Positions 1-9,360 of a stretch of 64,000 nucleotides of DNA are shown here, piece by piece (the first letter of the stretch is position 1; each line of letters opens with the position of its first letter). Made by a program: the position numbers and the translations under genes. The notes under the pieces were generated by a model that saw only the letters and a program-made list of their open reading frames with translations, was not told where the DNA came from and ran no database searches. This DNA is from Nocardia australiensis (lineage in GTDB: Bacteria > Actinomycetota > Actinomycetes > Mycobacteriales > Mycobacteriaceae): contig NZ_JAJFZM010000001.1 of the NCBI RefSeq assembly GCF_020733705.1, positions 1,178,001 to 1,242,000 on the forward strand. Direction: 5' to 3'.

Positions 1-795
1 GGTCTTCAGCCCGTCGAGGATCCGCTGGACTTGAGCTCGGGCGATGGCGTCGAGTTGGTCCGGGGTCACCTGGGGTTCGCCGAGTTGGCGCATGATCGGG
101 ATGCTCACCCGCACCGAGGCATTGCTGTCCTGTACGGCCACGAGGTAGGTCATTGCGCCGTAGTACTCCGCGTCGGTGACCCAGCTCGCCCAGTAGCCCT
201 GCGTGCCGATACCGGTGACGTCTCCAGAGTCACGGCCCGGTTTGCCGGTGGCGGTGTCGGCGGGCTTCCACTCGTCGTAGGCCGGATCGGCTCCGGCCGC
301 GGTGAACTCGACGTCGACGTCGATCGCCACCTGGTAGTAGTGGGTGTTATTGCTCGACAGGCTCTTATAGGTGAACTGGCAGGTCAGTTCGCCGGCGCCG
401 CGAGTGCTCGGCGGGTACTCCGCGTGGAAGGGCGCTTTGTCCGGCGTGGACGACCACTGGTGCAGCGGTGTGGGGTCTACGAGATCACACGCGTTGGTGA
501 TGCCGCTCATCGAATAGATGCCCGGTGCCGGTTCCAGGAGCGCGCTCGTGGTGGACGCCGTCGTGGCGGAAGTGACCGGGGCGGTCGTCGAGGCCGGTAT
601 CGCGGCGGGCTCGCCGTCGCCGCTGTCGCCACCGGCGACAAAACCGATCGCCACACCGATGAGCAATACCACCACCAGCACGAGACCGCCGGCGACGATC
701 AGACCGGTCTTGCTGTCACCGGTCGGCGGACCCGGTCGCCGCACACCGGAATCAGCGCTGCCGGGTATCCCCAGACCGTATTGCGAATCGGTCAT
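1..795 (-). CDS. DUF3558 family membrane-anchored protein (3' end outside window)
   Basis: Reading on the minus strand from the ATG at 795, the frame stays open for 265 codons to the window edge. The product begins MTDSQYG, has a short Pro/Gly-rich cytoplasmic stretch, one transmembrane helix (about residues 31-54), a Ser/Thr/Ala-rich linker (60-90) and a DUF3558 domain from about residue 95. The domain carries the conserved NACDLVDP motif (C103) and the second cysteine in LTCQF (C139). DUF3558 proteins are usually lipoproteins or membrane-anchored extracellular proteins of mycobacteria and Nocardia with no known function. The last visible residues (ILDGLK) match the C-terminal end of the paralogue at 11891-12730, so only a few residues are missing. 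Confidence 0.85.
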   Translation of the reverse strand, partial: MTDSQYGLGIPGSADSGVRRPGPPTGDSKTGLIVAGGLVLVVVLLIGVAIGFVAGGDSGDGEPAAIPASTTAPVTSATTASTTSALLEPAPGIYSMSGITNACDLVDPTPLHQWSSTPDKAPFHAEYPPSTRGAGELTCQFTYKSLSSNNTHYYQVAIDVDVEFTAAGADPAYDEWKPADTATGKPGRDSGDVTGIGTQGYWASWVTDAEYYGAMTYLVAVQDSNASVRVSIPIMRQLGEPQVTPDQLDAIARAQVQRILDGLKT

Positions 796-882
796 CCCCC
801 GTTGTCCCTTCGATCCACCACGACTGCGTGTCGGCCGTCGCGCCGAACCCGATCGTATTAGAGCCCACGCGAAAGGTGGCCG

Positions 883-1137
883 CTAGTTCTGGCGTAGACG
901 GTCCAGCGTCATGCGCACCTGGGCCCTGGCGACGGTATCGAGGTCGTTCCGGCTGACTGCGGGACTCTCCTGTTCCCGGGTGAGATTGATCCGTACTCGC
1001 ACCATCATGTTGCTGTCCTGCACCTCCATGTCGTAGGTCATTTCGGCAACGAGGTCACCGTAGGTTTCGGAGAACCAGCAGCCCCGGGTCCCGATGTCGG
1101 TGACCAGCCCCATTTCGATATCGCCGGAGGTGCGCAT
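883..1137 (-). pseudogene. DUF3558 C-terminal fragment
   Basis: An 84-codon frame from ATG 1137 matches only the C-terminal part of DUF3558 proteins: an IGTRGCWF motif, a VRVRINL strand and a final helix ending LRQN, like the end of the paralogue at 11165-11734 (also LRQN). Signal peptide, anchor and the N-terminal cysteine half are missing. The frame stays open upstream for about 25 codons, then meets a TGA at 1213-1215, just before the promoter of the thiolase operon. It looks like the stump of a gene cut when the neighbouring catabolic operon arrived, although a small expressed protein cannot be excluded. Confidence 0.65.
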
Positions 1138-1275
1138 GGTGCAGAAGTGGCTGGGCGCCGACTCGTCGACCGGTGAATTCGGCCGCGACGAGCCGCCGCA
1201 TTCAGACCATCGTCATATCAATCAGCCGTTTATATGTATTTCACACTATGACCGGCAGATTTTATCGTCAGATGT

Positions 1276-2499
1276 ATGACCACCGCTTCCGATGTCGTCA
1301 TTTGTTCGCCTCTCCGCACCCCGGTGGGGCGGATGGCCGGCGCGCTCGCCGGCCTGTCGGTCACCGACCTCGCCGCGGGTTTACTCAGGGAACTCATCGA
1401 CCGGACCGGACTTTCCGGCGACGACATCGACGACGTGATCCTCGGACAGGGCTACGCCAACGGTGAGTCCCCGGCCATCGGCCGGATAGCCGCGCTGGAC
1501 GCCGGTCTCGGCGTCAGCGTGCCGGGAATGCAGGTGGACCGGCGGTGCGGCTCGGGCCTGCAGGCTCTGCTGAACGCCGCGTCCGCGGTGGCCACCGGCG
1601 GCGCCGACCTCGTGGTCGCGGGCGGCGCGGAGTCGATGTCCACTGTCGAGCACTACGCGCTCGGGTTGCGCACAGGCATCCGTCAGGGTGGCGTGGAACT
1701 CCAGGATCGCCTCGACCGCGCACGGGCCACCGCCGGCGGATCATCGCACGTCATCGCCGGCGGCATGATCGAGACCGCCGAGAACCTGCGGGCCCGGTAC
1801 AGCATCACCCGTAATGCGCAAGACCGCCTGGCGGCGCAGTCGCATCGACGGGCGATCGCCGCCCAACAAAGCGGTCGGTTCGACGACGAACTGGTCCCGG
1901 TCACGGTCCCCGGTAGGCGCGGAAAGCCGGACACGGTCGTGGACCGTGACGAACACCCGCGCGCGGATGCCGATCTCGAGAAGCTCACCGCACTCCGCCC
2001 GGTCCGCGGCCGCATCGATCCAAATTCGACGGTGACTGCCGGCAACTCCTCCGGGCAGAACGACGGTGCGGCCATGTGCGTCGTCACCACGATGCGGCAG
2101 GCCGAGCGTCGCGGGTTGACGCCGATGCTGGCGCTGCGGTCGTGGGCGGTCACCGCGTGCGAGCCGGAGACGATGGGAATCGGTCCGGTCACGGCCACCG
2201 CCGCGGCCCTCGGCCGGGCGAGCCTCACCCTCGACGACATCGACTTGATCGAGCTGAACGAGGCCTTCGCCGCGCAGGTCCTCGCGGTGCTCGCGGAGTG
2301 GGGGATCGATGCCGCCGATGAACGACTGAACCCCAACGGTTCCGGCATCTCACTCGGCCACCCGGTCGGCGCGACCGGCGCGCGGATCCTCGTGACGGCC
2401 GCCCATGAGGCGCGGCGCCGGGACGCGCGTCATGTGCTCGAAACCATGTGTATCGGTGGCGGACAAGGTCTCGCCGCGGTGTTCGAGGTGATCCGATGA
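1276..2499 (+). CDS. thiolase (acetyl-CoA C-acyltransferase), probably 3-oxoadipyl-CoA thiolase
   Basis: This 407-residue protein is a full-length degradative thiolase. It has the nucleophilic cysteine in DRRCGSGLQ (C91), NEAFAAQ (about 328-334), the catalytic histidine in GHPVGATG (H362) and the second cysteine in MCIGGGQG (C392). Thiolases cleave 3-oxoacyl-CoA with CoA to acetyl-CoA and a shortened acyl-CoA. Because the next genes encode an enol-lactonase and a two-subunit CoA-transferase, the likely substrate is 3-oxoadipyl-CoA (last step of the beta-ketoadipate pathway). The sequence is not a textbook PcaF, so another 3-oxoacyl-CoA is possible. No strong ribosome-binding site is visible before ATG 1276. 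Its TGA overlaps the start of the next gene (ATGA). Confidence 0.9.
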   Translation: MTTASDVVICSPLRTPVGRMAGALAGLSVTDLAAGLLRELIDRTGLSGDDIDDVILGQGYANGESPAIGRIAALDAGLGVSVPGMQVDRRCGSGLQALLNAASAVATGGADLVVAGGAESMSTVEHYALGLRTGIRQGGVELQDRLDRARATAGGSSHVIAGGMIETAENLRARYSITRNAQDRLAAQSHRRAIAAQQSGRFDDELVPVTVPGRRGKPDTVVDRDEHPRADADLEKLTALRPVRGRIDPNSTVTAGNSSGQNDGAAMCVVTTMRQAERRGLTPMLALRSWAVTACEPETMGIGPVTATAAALGRASLTLDDIDLIELNEAFAAQVLAVLAEWGIDAADERLNPNGSGISLGHPVGATGARILVTAAHEARRRDARHVLETMCIGGGQGLAAVFEVIR

Positions 2500-3266
2500 G
2501 CGCCATCGAGGTACACGCGCAGGTGTCCGGCCGACCCGACGGTCCCACCGTGCTGCTGTCGAACTCGCTCGGATCGGACCATCGCATGTGGGACGCCCAG
2601 CTGGCCGACCTCGAGGCACGCTTCCGGGTGATCTGCTATGACACCAGGGGACACGGCGATTCGCCCATCCCATCGGGCCCCTGCTCGATCGACGATCTGG
2701 CCGACGACGTAATCGCCCTGCTCGACCGCCTGGACGTCACCTCATGTCATTTCGTCGGTCTGTCACTCGGCGGAATGACGGTGATGCGGATCGCGTCTCG
2801 TAATCCGGAGCGCGTCCAGCGGATGGCGGTGCTCTGCACCGGTGTTCAGCTGCCGCCGCGCTCGGGCTGGACCGATCGGGCGGCACTGGTCCGCAGCAGC
2901 GGGGCGGCCGCGGTGGCGGCGACCGTGGTCGGCCGGTGGTTCACCCCTGAGTACCTCGACACCCACCCGGATCGCCGGGCGTATTACGAGAAGATGGTGG
3001 CCGCCACGTCCGCCGAAGGCTATGCCGCCTGCTGCGAGGCGATCGCCGACCTCGACCTGCGACACGATCTCCCGTCGATCCAGGCGCCGACCCTGGCGAT
3101 CGCTGGTGCCGACGACATCGCGACGCCCCCAGCGAAGCTGGAGGAGATCGTCGCCGGAGTGCCCGACGCGCGACTACTCGTCGTACCGAACTCCGCGCAC
3201 CTGGCCAACGCCCAGCAGCCGCAGACCATCACCCCCGCGCTCATCGCCCATCTGGAGGCATCATGA
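2496..3266 (+). CDS. pcaD: 3-oxoadipate enol-lactonase (alpha/beta hydrolase)
   Basis: A 256-residue alpha/beta hydrolase with the nucleophile elbow GLSLGG (S90), an acid in AGADD (D206 or D207) and the histidine in NSAHLAN (H235). The N-terminal pattern, SNSLGSDHRMW followed by YDTRGHGDS, is typical of PcaD, which hydrolyses 3-oxoadipate enol-lactone to 3-oxoadipate in catechol/protocatechuate breakdown. ATG 2496 is chosen because it overlaps the thiolase stop codon (ATGA), implying translational coupling; upstream in-frame starts would lie deep inside the thiolase gene. The stop again overlaps the next start, so the four catabolic genes form one operon. Confidence 0.88.
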   Translation: MSAIEVHAQVSGRPDGPTVLLSNSLGSDHRMWDAQLADLEARFRVICYDTRGHGDSPIPSGPCSIDDLADDVIALLDRLDVTSCHFVGLSLGGMTVMRIASRNPERVQRMAVLCTGVQLPPRSGWTDRAALVRSSGAAAVAATVVGRWFTPEYLDTHPDRRAYYEKMVAATSAEGYAACCEAIADLDLRHDLPSIQAPTLAIAGADDIATPPAKLEEIVAGVPDARLLVVPNSAHLANAQQPQTITPALIAHLEAS

Positions 3267-4051
3267 CCATCGACAAGCGGGCCGCGACACCGGAAATCGC
3301 GGTCGCCGGCATCGGTGACGGCGCGAGTATCGCCGTCGGCGGCTTCGGCCTCGCCGGCATCCCCTGGTTCCTCATCGACGCCCTGCTCGAACAAGGCGCC
3401 GGCGATCTGACCATCGTGTCGAACAACTGCGGCGTGGACGGCGCCGGGCTCGGCCGACTGCTCGAGGCCGGCCGGATCTCGACGGTGGTCGCGTCGTATA
3501 TCGGCGAGAACAAGGAGTTCGGTCGCCAGTTCCTCGCTGGTGAGTTGACCGTCGAGCTCACTCCGCAAGGAACACTCGCCGAACGGCTTCGGGCCGGGGG
3601 CAGCGGGATCGGCGCCTTCTACACCCCGACCGGTGTCGGCACCGTCGTCGCTGACGGTGGCCTGACGTGGCGGTATCACCCCGACGGGTCGGTGGCCCTG
3701 GAGTCGCCACCGAAGGAGGTGCGCCGCTTCGGCGACAAAGAGATGGTGCTCGAGGAAGCCATCGTCACCGACTTCGCCCTCGTCCGCGCCGCGGTCGCCG
3801 ACACCGCGGGCAACTGCCGGTTTCATGCGGCCGCGCGTAATTTCAACCCACCGGCGGCGATGTCGGGCCGGGTCACGATCGTGGAGGCCGAACGGGTCGT
3901 CGACGCGGGTGAACTCAGGCCCGACGACATCCACCTCTCCGGCATCTTCGTCCAGCACGTCGTGGAGCTGACCCCTGATCAGGCTGCCCACAAGGAGATC
4001 GAGAAACGCACCGTGCGCCACCGCGATCCGCAACCGGCCATCACTAACTAG
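3263..4051 (+). CDS. pcaI: 3-oxoadipate CoA-transferase subunit A
   Basis: A 262-residue family I CoA-transferase alpha subunit. The N-terminal IAVGGFGLAGIPWFLIDAL and the following LTIVSNNCG segment are the CoA-binding Rossmann-like core, and FYTPTGVGT is the usual loop. With the beta subunit it moves CoA from succinyl-CoA to 3-oxoadipate, giving the substrate of the thiolase encoded in the same operon. It starts at the ATGA overlap with the lactonase gene and ends 9 bp before subunit B. Subunits of this family also serve acetoacetate; the enol-lactonase neighbour favours 3-oxoadipate. Confidence 0.88.
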   Translation: MTIDKRAATPEIAVAGIGDGASIAVGGFGLAGIPWFLIDALLEQGAGDLTIVSNNCGVDGAGLGRLLEAGRISTVVASYIGENKEFGRQFLAGELTVELTPQGTLAERLRAGGSGIGAFYTPTGVGTVVADGGLTWRYHPDGSVALESPPKEVRRFGDKEMVLEEAIVTDFALVRAAVADTAGNCRFHAAARNFNPPAAMSGRVTIVEAERVVDAGELRPDDIHLSGIFVQHVVELTPDQAAHKEIEKRTVRHRDPQPAITN

Positions 4052-4060
4052 GAGGATCCG

Positions 4061-4705
4061 ATGAGTTGGACCCGCGACCAGATGGCCGCCCGGGCGGCGG
4101 CCGAGCTGACCGATGGCGATTACGTGAACCTCGGCATCGGCCTGCCCACATTGATCCCGAACCACCTGCCCCCCGGCTCCGGAGTGACCCTGCACGCGGA
4201 GAACGGCATCCTCGGTGTCGGCCCCTTTCCCTACGATGACGAGGTCGACCCGGACCTGATCAACGCGGGCAAGCAAACCGTCTCGGTGCTGCCCGGTGCG
4301 TCGTTCTTCGACTCGGCGACCAGCTTCGCGATGATCCGGGGCGGCCATGTCGACGTCGCGGTTCTGGGCGGCATGCAGGTCGGCGCCAACGGCGACCTCG
4401 CGAACTGGATGGTGCCCGGCGCGATGGTCAAAGGAATCGGCGGCGCCATGGATCTGGTCAATGGTACCGAGAAGGTCATCGTGCTCATGGAACACGTGAG
4501 CAAGAGCGGCGCGCCCAAACTGGTGGACACTTGTTCCCTGCCACTGACCGGACGAGGAGTGGTCGACCTCGTGATCACCGACCTCGGTGTCTTCGACGTC
4601 ACCGGTCACGGGTTCGAGGTCATTGAACTCGCGCCGCACGTCGACATCGGCGACGTCGAGGCGAGAACAGCCGCACCGGTCACCGTCTCCTCGCACGTCG
4701 GTTAG
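4061..4705 (+). CDS. pcaJ: 3-oxoadipate CoA-transferase subunit B
   Basis: A 214-residue family I CoA-transferase beta subunit. The catalytic glutamate that forms the glutamyl-CoA thioester is seen in [11 protein letters not shown] (E47); NLGIGLPT near residue 23 and VAVLGGMQV further on are family motifs. A strong AGGAGG ribosome-binding site (4051-4056) precedes ATG 4061. It works as a heteromer with the preceding subunit A, completing the operon thiolase-lactonase-CoA-transferase. The genes for the ring-opening steps (pcaGHBC or cat genes) are not in this window. Confidence 0.9.
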   Translation: MSWTRDQMAARAAAELTDGDYVNLGIGLPTLIPNHLPPGSGVTLHAENGILGVGPFPYDDEVDPDLINAGKQTVSVLPGASFFDSATSFAMIRGGHVDVAVLGGMQVGANGDLANWMVPGAMVKGIGGAMDLVNGTEKVIVLMEHVSKSGAPKLVDTCSLPLTGRGVVDLVITDLGVFDVTGHGFEVIELAPHVDIGDVEARTAAPVTVSSHVG

Positions 4706-4870
4706 CTCGGCGCCTGCGTCGGGGTGCTGTCGTAGCGCCCGCAAAGGTTCTCGATGGTCTGGATCAACCGCCGGCAATCGGGCGGGGTGCCCTGGTGGCA
4801 CGACAAGGATCAGCAATTATAGTGCAACGAACACATATGGGCGCGATTGAGATGCTGCTAGTTTAGATCA

Positions 4871-5749
4871 ATGGAGCTGCGCCACCTCCGGTACTTCCGC
4901 GCGGTCGCGGAGGAACTGCACTTCGGCCGCGCGGCCGAGCGTCTGCACATTGCCCAGCCGCCGTTATCGCAGCAGATCCGACAGCTGGAGGACGAGTTGG
5001 GCGTCCGCCTGCTCAACCGCTCGACACGACGGGTCGAACTCACCCCCGCCGGCATCGACTACCTCCAGCGCACCATCGCCATCCTCGACGCCGTGGATGC
5101 CGCAGGCCGGCACGCCCAACAGATCGCCGAGGGACGACGTGGCCAACTGACCATCGGCTGCGTCGGATCGGCGACGTACTCCCTATTACCGCGCCTGGTG
5201 CGTGCGCTGCGAGAACAGCTGCCCGGGGTCGATGTCGGTGTGCGCGGTGAGATGTCGGCGCCGGCGCAACTCACCGCCCTGCGTGTCGGCGAGATCGACC
5301 TCGCACTGCTGCGGCCTCCGGTGGAGGCCGCCGACGTGGAATTCGAGACCATCAGAAGCGACCGACTGATGATCGCGCTCCCTGACGGACACCCACTCAG
5401 CTCCTCGGAAACCGTCGATGTCGACGAGCTACGCGACGCCGACTTCATCACGCACGTCGGCCACGGCCGATCGGTGATGAACGGCGTCCTCGTCTCCCTA
5501 TGTACCGCAGCCGGTTTCGTCCCGCGCATCCGCCACGAGGTCGAGGAGACCTCCACCCTCGTAACCCTCGTCGCCGCCGGCCTCGGCGTCGCGATCGTCC
5601 CGGAACCCACATCGGCGCTGGGCGTCGCCGGCGTCACCTACCGACCGCTGGACGCCGAACCCGCCGAGATCGATCTGCTTGCCGCCCGACTGCGAGACAG
5701 ACACTCACCGATCACGACACAGGCACTCGACGTGTTGCGGCAGATATGA
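4871..5749 (+). CDS. LysR-family transcriptional regulator of the catabolic operon
   Basis: A 292-residue LysR regulator: [19 protein letters not shown] starts a canonical N-terminal winged helix-turn-helix (about 1-60), followed by a linker helix and a periplasmic-binding-protein-like effector domain (about 90-290). The N-terminus resembles the CatR/BenM/CbnR group, which senses aromatic intermediates such as muconate. It lies 165 bp downstream of pcaJ on the same strand rather than divergent, which is less common for LysR genes. It is the obvious candidate regulator of the operon at 1276-4705; the inducer is unknown. Confidence 0.88.
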   Translation: MELRHLRYFRAVAEELHFGRAAERLHIAQPPLSQQIRQLEDELGVRLLNRSTRRVELTPAGIDYLQRTIAILDAVDAAGRHAQQIAEGRRGQLTIGCVGSATYSLLPRLVRALREQLPGVDVGVRGEMSAPAQLTALRVGEIDLALLRPPVEAADVEFETIRSDRLMIALPDGHPLSSSETVDVDELRDADFITHVGHGRSVMNGVLVSLCTAAGFVPRIRHEVEETSTLVTLVAAGLGVAIVPEPTSALGVAGVTYRPLDAEPAEIDLLAARLRDRHSPITTQALDVLRQI

Positions 5750-5893
5750 CTCGTGCCGAGATCCCCAACCCCCGCTTTCCATCTCGGTGAACTGGGCGGC
5801 GCCGAGCGCTCCGGCGAGGATCGGCCGTGACTCCGCGGCTTGACCCTGACACTGTGACAAGGGCTTGTGTGGTCGACGAAGGAGGTGGTTGTC

Positions 5894-6550
5894 GTGAACA
5901 CAACCAACCACGGCGAGCCGGATGCTCGCCTTGTCGACGCTCTTGCCGGGGCTGATTCGTCGATTCGACTGCGGGCGGCGCTCTCGGCCGGCACGCTTGG
6001 CGATCCTCGTCTCTCGGAGATCCTCGTCGCCCGGTGCGCTGTCGAACCGGACTTCTTCGTCCGGGACATGTTGACCTGGGCGTTGTGCCGGTTGCCGGCC
6101 GAGATCACGGTACCGAGGCTGCTCGCGGAGCTCGGGTCCGACACGACGCAGGCGCGTAGTCAGGCGCTGCACACCCTGTCCAAGATCGGCGACCGGAGTG
6201 CCTGGCCTGCGGTGTCGACACTGCTGCACGACGAACACGATGACATCGCGCTCAGCGCGTGGCGGGCCGCCGCGGTGCTCGTTCCGCCTGGCGAGGAGGG
6301 TGAGCTCGCCGCCGATATGGTGACCGCGCTCGGACGGGGTGACCACCATGTGCAGCTCAGCCTGAGCCGGGCATTGGCGGCACTCGGGCCGGCCGCCGCA
6401 CCGGTTCTGGATGCCGCCATGGCGAGTTCCGATCCACGCGTTCGCGCTCATGCGGAGGCCACTGACAGGCTCCGTCGTGACCCCGACAGCGGGTTCACCC
6501 TCTCGTTCGAGATGGCCAAGCGCGTCGCTGTGACCGGTCTGGACGCATAG
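5894..6550 (+). CDS. HEAT-repeat protein
   Basis: A 218-residue protein made of alpha-helical HEAT/PBS-lyase-type repeats. About five units share the pattern of a short Ala/Leu-rich helix, a loop with Asp-Pro or Asp-Asp, and a second helix (for example ALSAGTLGDPRLSEIL and ALHTLSKIGDRSAWPAV). GTG 5894 is chosen because an AAGGAGGTGG ribosome-binding site lies 5 bp upstream (5879-5888). No catalytic motif is present; such repeats usually act as protein-binding scaffolds. The gene sits 15 bp upstream of a MerR-HEAT fusion gene, so the two are probably co-transcribed and may bind each other or a shared partner. Function unknown. Confidence 0.8.
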   Translation: MNTTNHGEPDARLVDALAGADSSIRLRAALSAGTLGDPRLSEILVARCAVEPDFFVRDMLTWALCRLPAEITVPRLLAELGSDTTQARSQALHTLSKIGDRSAWPAVSTLLHDEHDDIALSAWRAAAVLVPPGEEGELAADMVTALGRGDHHVQLSLSRALAALGPAAAPVLDAAMASSDPRVRAHAEATDRLRRDPDSGFTLSFEMAKRVAVTGLDA

Positions 6551-6565
6551 CAGGAAGGCGATGGG

Positions 6566-7600
6566 ATGTTGATCGGTGAGGTTTCGCGGCGTTCGGGCGT
6601 CAGCACACGCATGTTGCGCCACTACGACGCGCTGGGGCTGGTGAAACCGACGGTCCGCACATCCAGCGGCTACCGTGAATACTCCGCCGACGACATCCGT
6701 CGCCTCTTCCAGGTCGAGTGCCTCAGGACCCTGGGGCTGTCGCTGCACGAAGCCAAGCGGGCGCTGGACGAGCCCGACTTCGCGCCGGCCGAATTGGTGG
6801 GAAAGCTCATCCGGCATACGCGAGCGCGGATCGCCGCCGAGGAAGAACTGCTCAGGAAGCTCGAGCGCGTCGAAGCGGCCGCGCCGGCGCAGTGGGGGGA
6901 CGTCATGGGCATCGTCACACTGTTGCGCGCTCTCGAATCGGAGTCCGGAGCCCGCCGTCAACAAGCGGTGCTGGCACAGAACGAGGGCGCCGCGCTGCCC
7001 GTTGAAGCACTGGTCGAGGCAGCGCTATCGGAGGACGACCCGAATGTCGCCGGAGCGCTGCGGTGGTCGTTGGCGAAGGTAGCCGGCACGGGGTTGACGG
7101 ATCTGGCCGTCGGCCTGGATTCGGCGGTGGTCGAGGTCCGGCGCCGTGCGACCGTCGCGATAGCGGCAGTGCCCGCCGCGGCAGCGACAGTGCTACTGAG
7201 GAGGGCTCTCAACGACCGCGACGTGACAGTGCGAGACCGTGCCGCCCTGGCTCTCGGCTCCCGGCGGGTCACCGAGGCGAAGCCCGCCCTTCTCGAGATG
7301 GTGGTCCAAGGGCGGTCCGATGTCGAGGCCGCCGAGGTGTTGGGATTATTGGCGGAGGCCGCGGTCGCGGCCGACGACATCGTCCGGGTCATGCGGGACA
7401 CGCTCGAAACCACGGTCGACACCCCGACGCGTTCGCGGATCACGCAGGCGCTCGCCGAGATTCCGGGCGGTGCGGCACGCAAAGCCCTCGCCGCGCTGGC
7501 CGACGACGGCGACCGGACGATCGCCGCAACCGCGTCTGCGATCCTGCGCACTCGAGACCAGGGTTCCGGCACCGCCGACCGTCGCGTCATCCACCCCTGA
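6566..7600 (+). CDS. MerR-family regulator fused to HEAT repeats
   Basis: A 344-residue protein. Residues 1-70 form a MerR winged helix: GEVSRRSGVSTRMLRHYDAL, then the wing SSGYREYSADDIRRL. A dimerisation coiled-coil follows (about 75-115). From about residue 120 to the end there are tandem HEAT-type helical repeats rather than the usual short effector domain. MerR proteins bind inverted repeats in promoters with an unusually long -35/-10 spacing; here the HEAT region may sense a protein rather than a small ligand. ATG 6566 follows GGAAGG (6553-6558). It is paired with the free HEAT protein just upstream. Target and signal unknown. Confidence 0.85.
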   Translation: MLIGEVSRRSGVSTRMLRHYDALGLVKPTVRTSSGYREYSADDIRRLFQVECLRTLGLSLHEAKRALDEPDFAPAELVGKLIRHTRARIAAEEELLRKLERVEAAAPAQWGDVMGIVTLLRALESESGARRQQAVLAQNEGAALPVEALVEAALSEDDPNVAGALRWSLAKVAGTGLTDLAVGLDSAVVEVRRRATVAIAAVPAAAATVLLRRALNDRDVTVRDRAALALGSRRVTEAKPALLEMVVQGRSDVEAAEVLGLLAEAAVAADDIVRVMRDTLETTVDTPTRSRITQALAEIPGGAARKALAALADDGDRTIAATASAILRTRDQGSGTADRRVIHP

Positions 7601-7785
7601 GGCCACCGGCGCCAACACGAACTCCGCGTGGACCGGGCAAACTCACCGATATCCTGCGCACCAACACCATCCGAACGACTCTGAGTGTCAAACGAACTCG
7701 ACGGTTATCGGACGTCGACCGCGGGACCAAAGCCAGCGGATAAGTCCGGCTGACGAACGGCGCGCACCAGGCCTAGCGCAATGTT

Positions 7786-7992
7786 TCAGGCGAGGAGACC
7801 AGATTTCTGAACAACGGCCGAGTTGCATATTGGGATCCGGCCACTGCGCCACGGTGCCAGCGCCGCCGACAAGCCTTTCACCAGCCCGACCTTCTCAGCG
7901 GTGCGGACCAACACAAAAGTCCCGGCCTGCGCCACCAGACCCGAACCTTCCCCGTCCACGGTCAGCCGCGGATACCACGTAGAATCCTTCAC
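7786..7992 (-). pseudogene. IS1380-family transposase N-terminal fragment
   Basis: A 68-codon minus-strand frame resembles the N-terminal region of actinobacterial IS1380-type transposases: a W-x-x-R-L-x-V start, GLVAQAG, then LVRTAEKVGL and LSAALAPWR. The DDE catalytic domain that should follow is absent, so this is the 5' stump of a transposase. No terminal repeats were found around it. The assignment rests on pattern memory and is moderately secure. Confidence 0.5.
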
Positions 7993-8230
7993 CAGAAAGG
8001 TGCGTCTCGACCTCGATCATTCAACCTTCAGCAAGCTGAATTATCACAGGTCAAGGCACGTTCCCCTATCTCAGAGCAGCCATCAACCCAACCGGCATGA
8101 ATGCCCGAGGCTGGGGCGGATTCGCGCCTTCGTGGATCTGTCGGCCCGGTGGGTGGCGGCCGTCCGTGTCTTCAACCAACCGTTACGTGAGGCGCCCGTT
8201 TCCTCGGAGGGCTTTATCGCGCCCGAACGG

Positions 8231-8862
8231 TCAGCGTGTCAGTTCTGTTTCCCACTCGGCAAACCGCTGCCGCATTGCTGTCACGTCTGCCACGGCAACT
8301 TCGTAGGGTGTGAGGTCGCGATCCGGTATCCGGCGGAGATAGGACAGTGATTCGGCGAACATGGTTCGGTCGAAGCCGGGATTGTGTTCGGTGGCAATCG
8401 TGAGCAGTTTCTCGCGGGTGTAGTGCCCGCTGACCAGGATCGCGTCGACGTCCAGGTAGTCCCGGGGTGCCCAGCGGTTGAACAGCGCGTCCATTTTGCC
8501 GGCTACCGCATCGTCGGGGTGCAGTACTGGACCTACCTCCAGGAGAATGGGCGACCGGGATCGCCAGAACACGCCGAGGTCGACCTTGGCGGCGTGCCCG
8601 TCCAGGTAGGTGACCGTCATCTGTACCAGGTCGGGAGTCCGGCGCACCACATCGACGGCCATGCCGTTCTGTTCGAATGCGGCGATGACGTCGTCGGCCA
8701 CCTCATCGGGCGTTCGCGTCGGTCGGAGAACAGATCGACATCTTCGGAGGGACGTGAGCCCATTCCGTGCAGTGCCACGGCGTGGCCGCCACCGAGCACG
8801 AATCCGCGGTTGCCCACGGTGCGTAGTGCAATACGTGCGAGTTCATGTTGGCGGGGATCCAT
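8231..8862 (-). pseudogene. AbiEii-type nucleotidyltransferase, frameshifted
   Basis: The minus-strand frame from ATG 8862 encodes the nucleotidyltransferase core, with LGGGHAVALHG followed by SEDVDLFSDRR (the G-G/S...D-x-D metal-binding motif). It then leaves the conserved frame near 8712. The conserved sequence resumes in another frame as DEVADDVIAAFEQ and continues through VDLGVFWRSRSP and the helical C-terminus to the stop at 8231. Restoring one G in the run before GATGAGG would give a protein of about 210 residues. Such proteins are toxin-like nucleotidyltransferases (AbiEii/DUF1814). The start overlaps the partner gene stop by one base (TGATG), as in intact two-gene modules. A sequencing error is possible. 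Confidence 0.7.
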
Positions 8863-9191
8863 CAGGAGGCGGCCCGCAGCTGCGGAAACTTGTTCTCCCA
8901 CAGTGCCCGGACCGGACGTGCGGGTCGCATCTGCGACCAGATGGCGCTCAGAAGCCGGCCGCTGACCAGTTCACGCAGATGCCGCCTGGTCCCCTCTTCG
9001 AGGACGATTTTGTAGGCCGCGGTCTGGTCGTAGTCGTCGCTCAGGTCGAACTCGGTGCGGCCACTCCATGCCAGCTCGACCGGCAGGTGGAGCGTTCCGT
9101 GCTCGGGCCCGTGCAGTTCCGTCAGCGAGTCGACGACTTCGTAGGGTGTGACCTCTGCGAAGCTGAACGGTGTCTCGGTGTGGTCGGACAT
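8862..9191 (-). CDS. small partner protein of the nucleotidyltransferase module
   Basis: A 109-residue acidic protein beginning MSDHTETPFSF, with no motif I recognise. It has a conserved-looking core (VELAWSGRTEFDLSD, then AAYKIVLEEGT) and a C-terminal basic patch (RPARPVRALWENKFP). It lies directly upstream of, and is translationally coupled to, the nucleotidyltransferase gene (TGATG overlap at 8860-8864), the arrangement expected of an antitoxin or accessory protein. It is intact while its partner is frameshifted. An upstream in-frame ATG at 9209 is possible but lacks a better ribosome-binding site. Confidence 0.6.
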   Translation of the reverse strand: MSDHTETPFSFAEVTPYEVVDSLTELHGPEHGTLHLPVELAWSGRTEFDLSDDYDQTAAYKIVLEEGTRRHLRELVSGRLLSAIWSQMRPARPVRALWENKFPQLRAAS

Positions 9192-9360
9192 GCTCACAGT
9201 GTGCCGCATGCGTCGTGGCCAGGTAAATCAACCGGGCCGCGCTGCTGCTGTCCGGCGCGGTTGCATGCCGGTTTCCTCGGCGTGAGATGTGCTGGGAGCA
9301 ACACCGTTTGTGGCAACCGGAATTACCGGAAGAACCGTCGGTCCCGGGACGACACCGCCC

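Noticed and set aside
3020..4816. 598-codon open frame on the minus strand opposite pcaD-pcaI-pcaJ
   Set aside because: Antisense shadow: the plus strand encodes three well-conserved enzymes with catalytic motifs, whereas the minus frame is His/Arg/Asp-rich with no domain.
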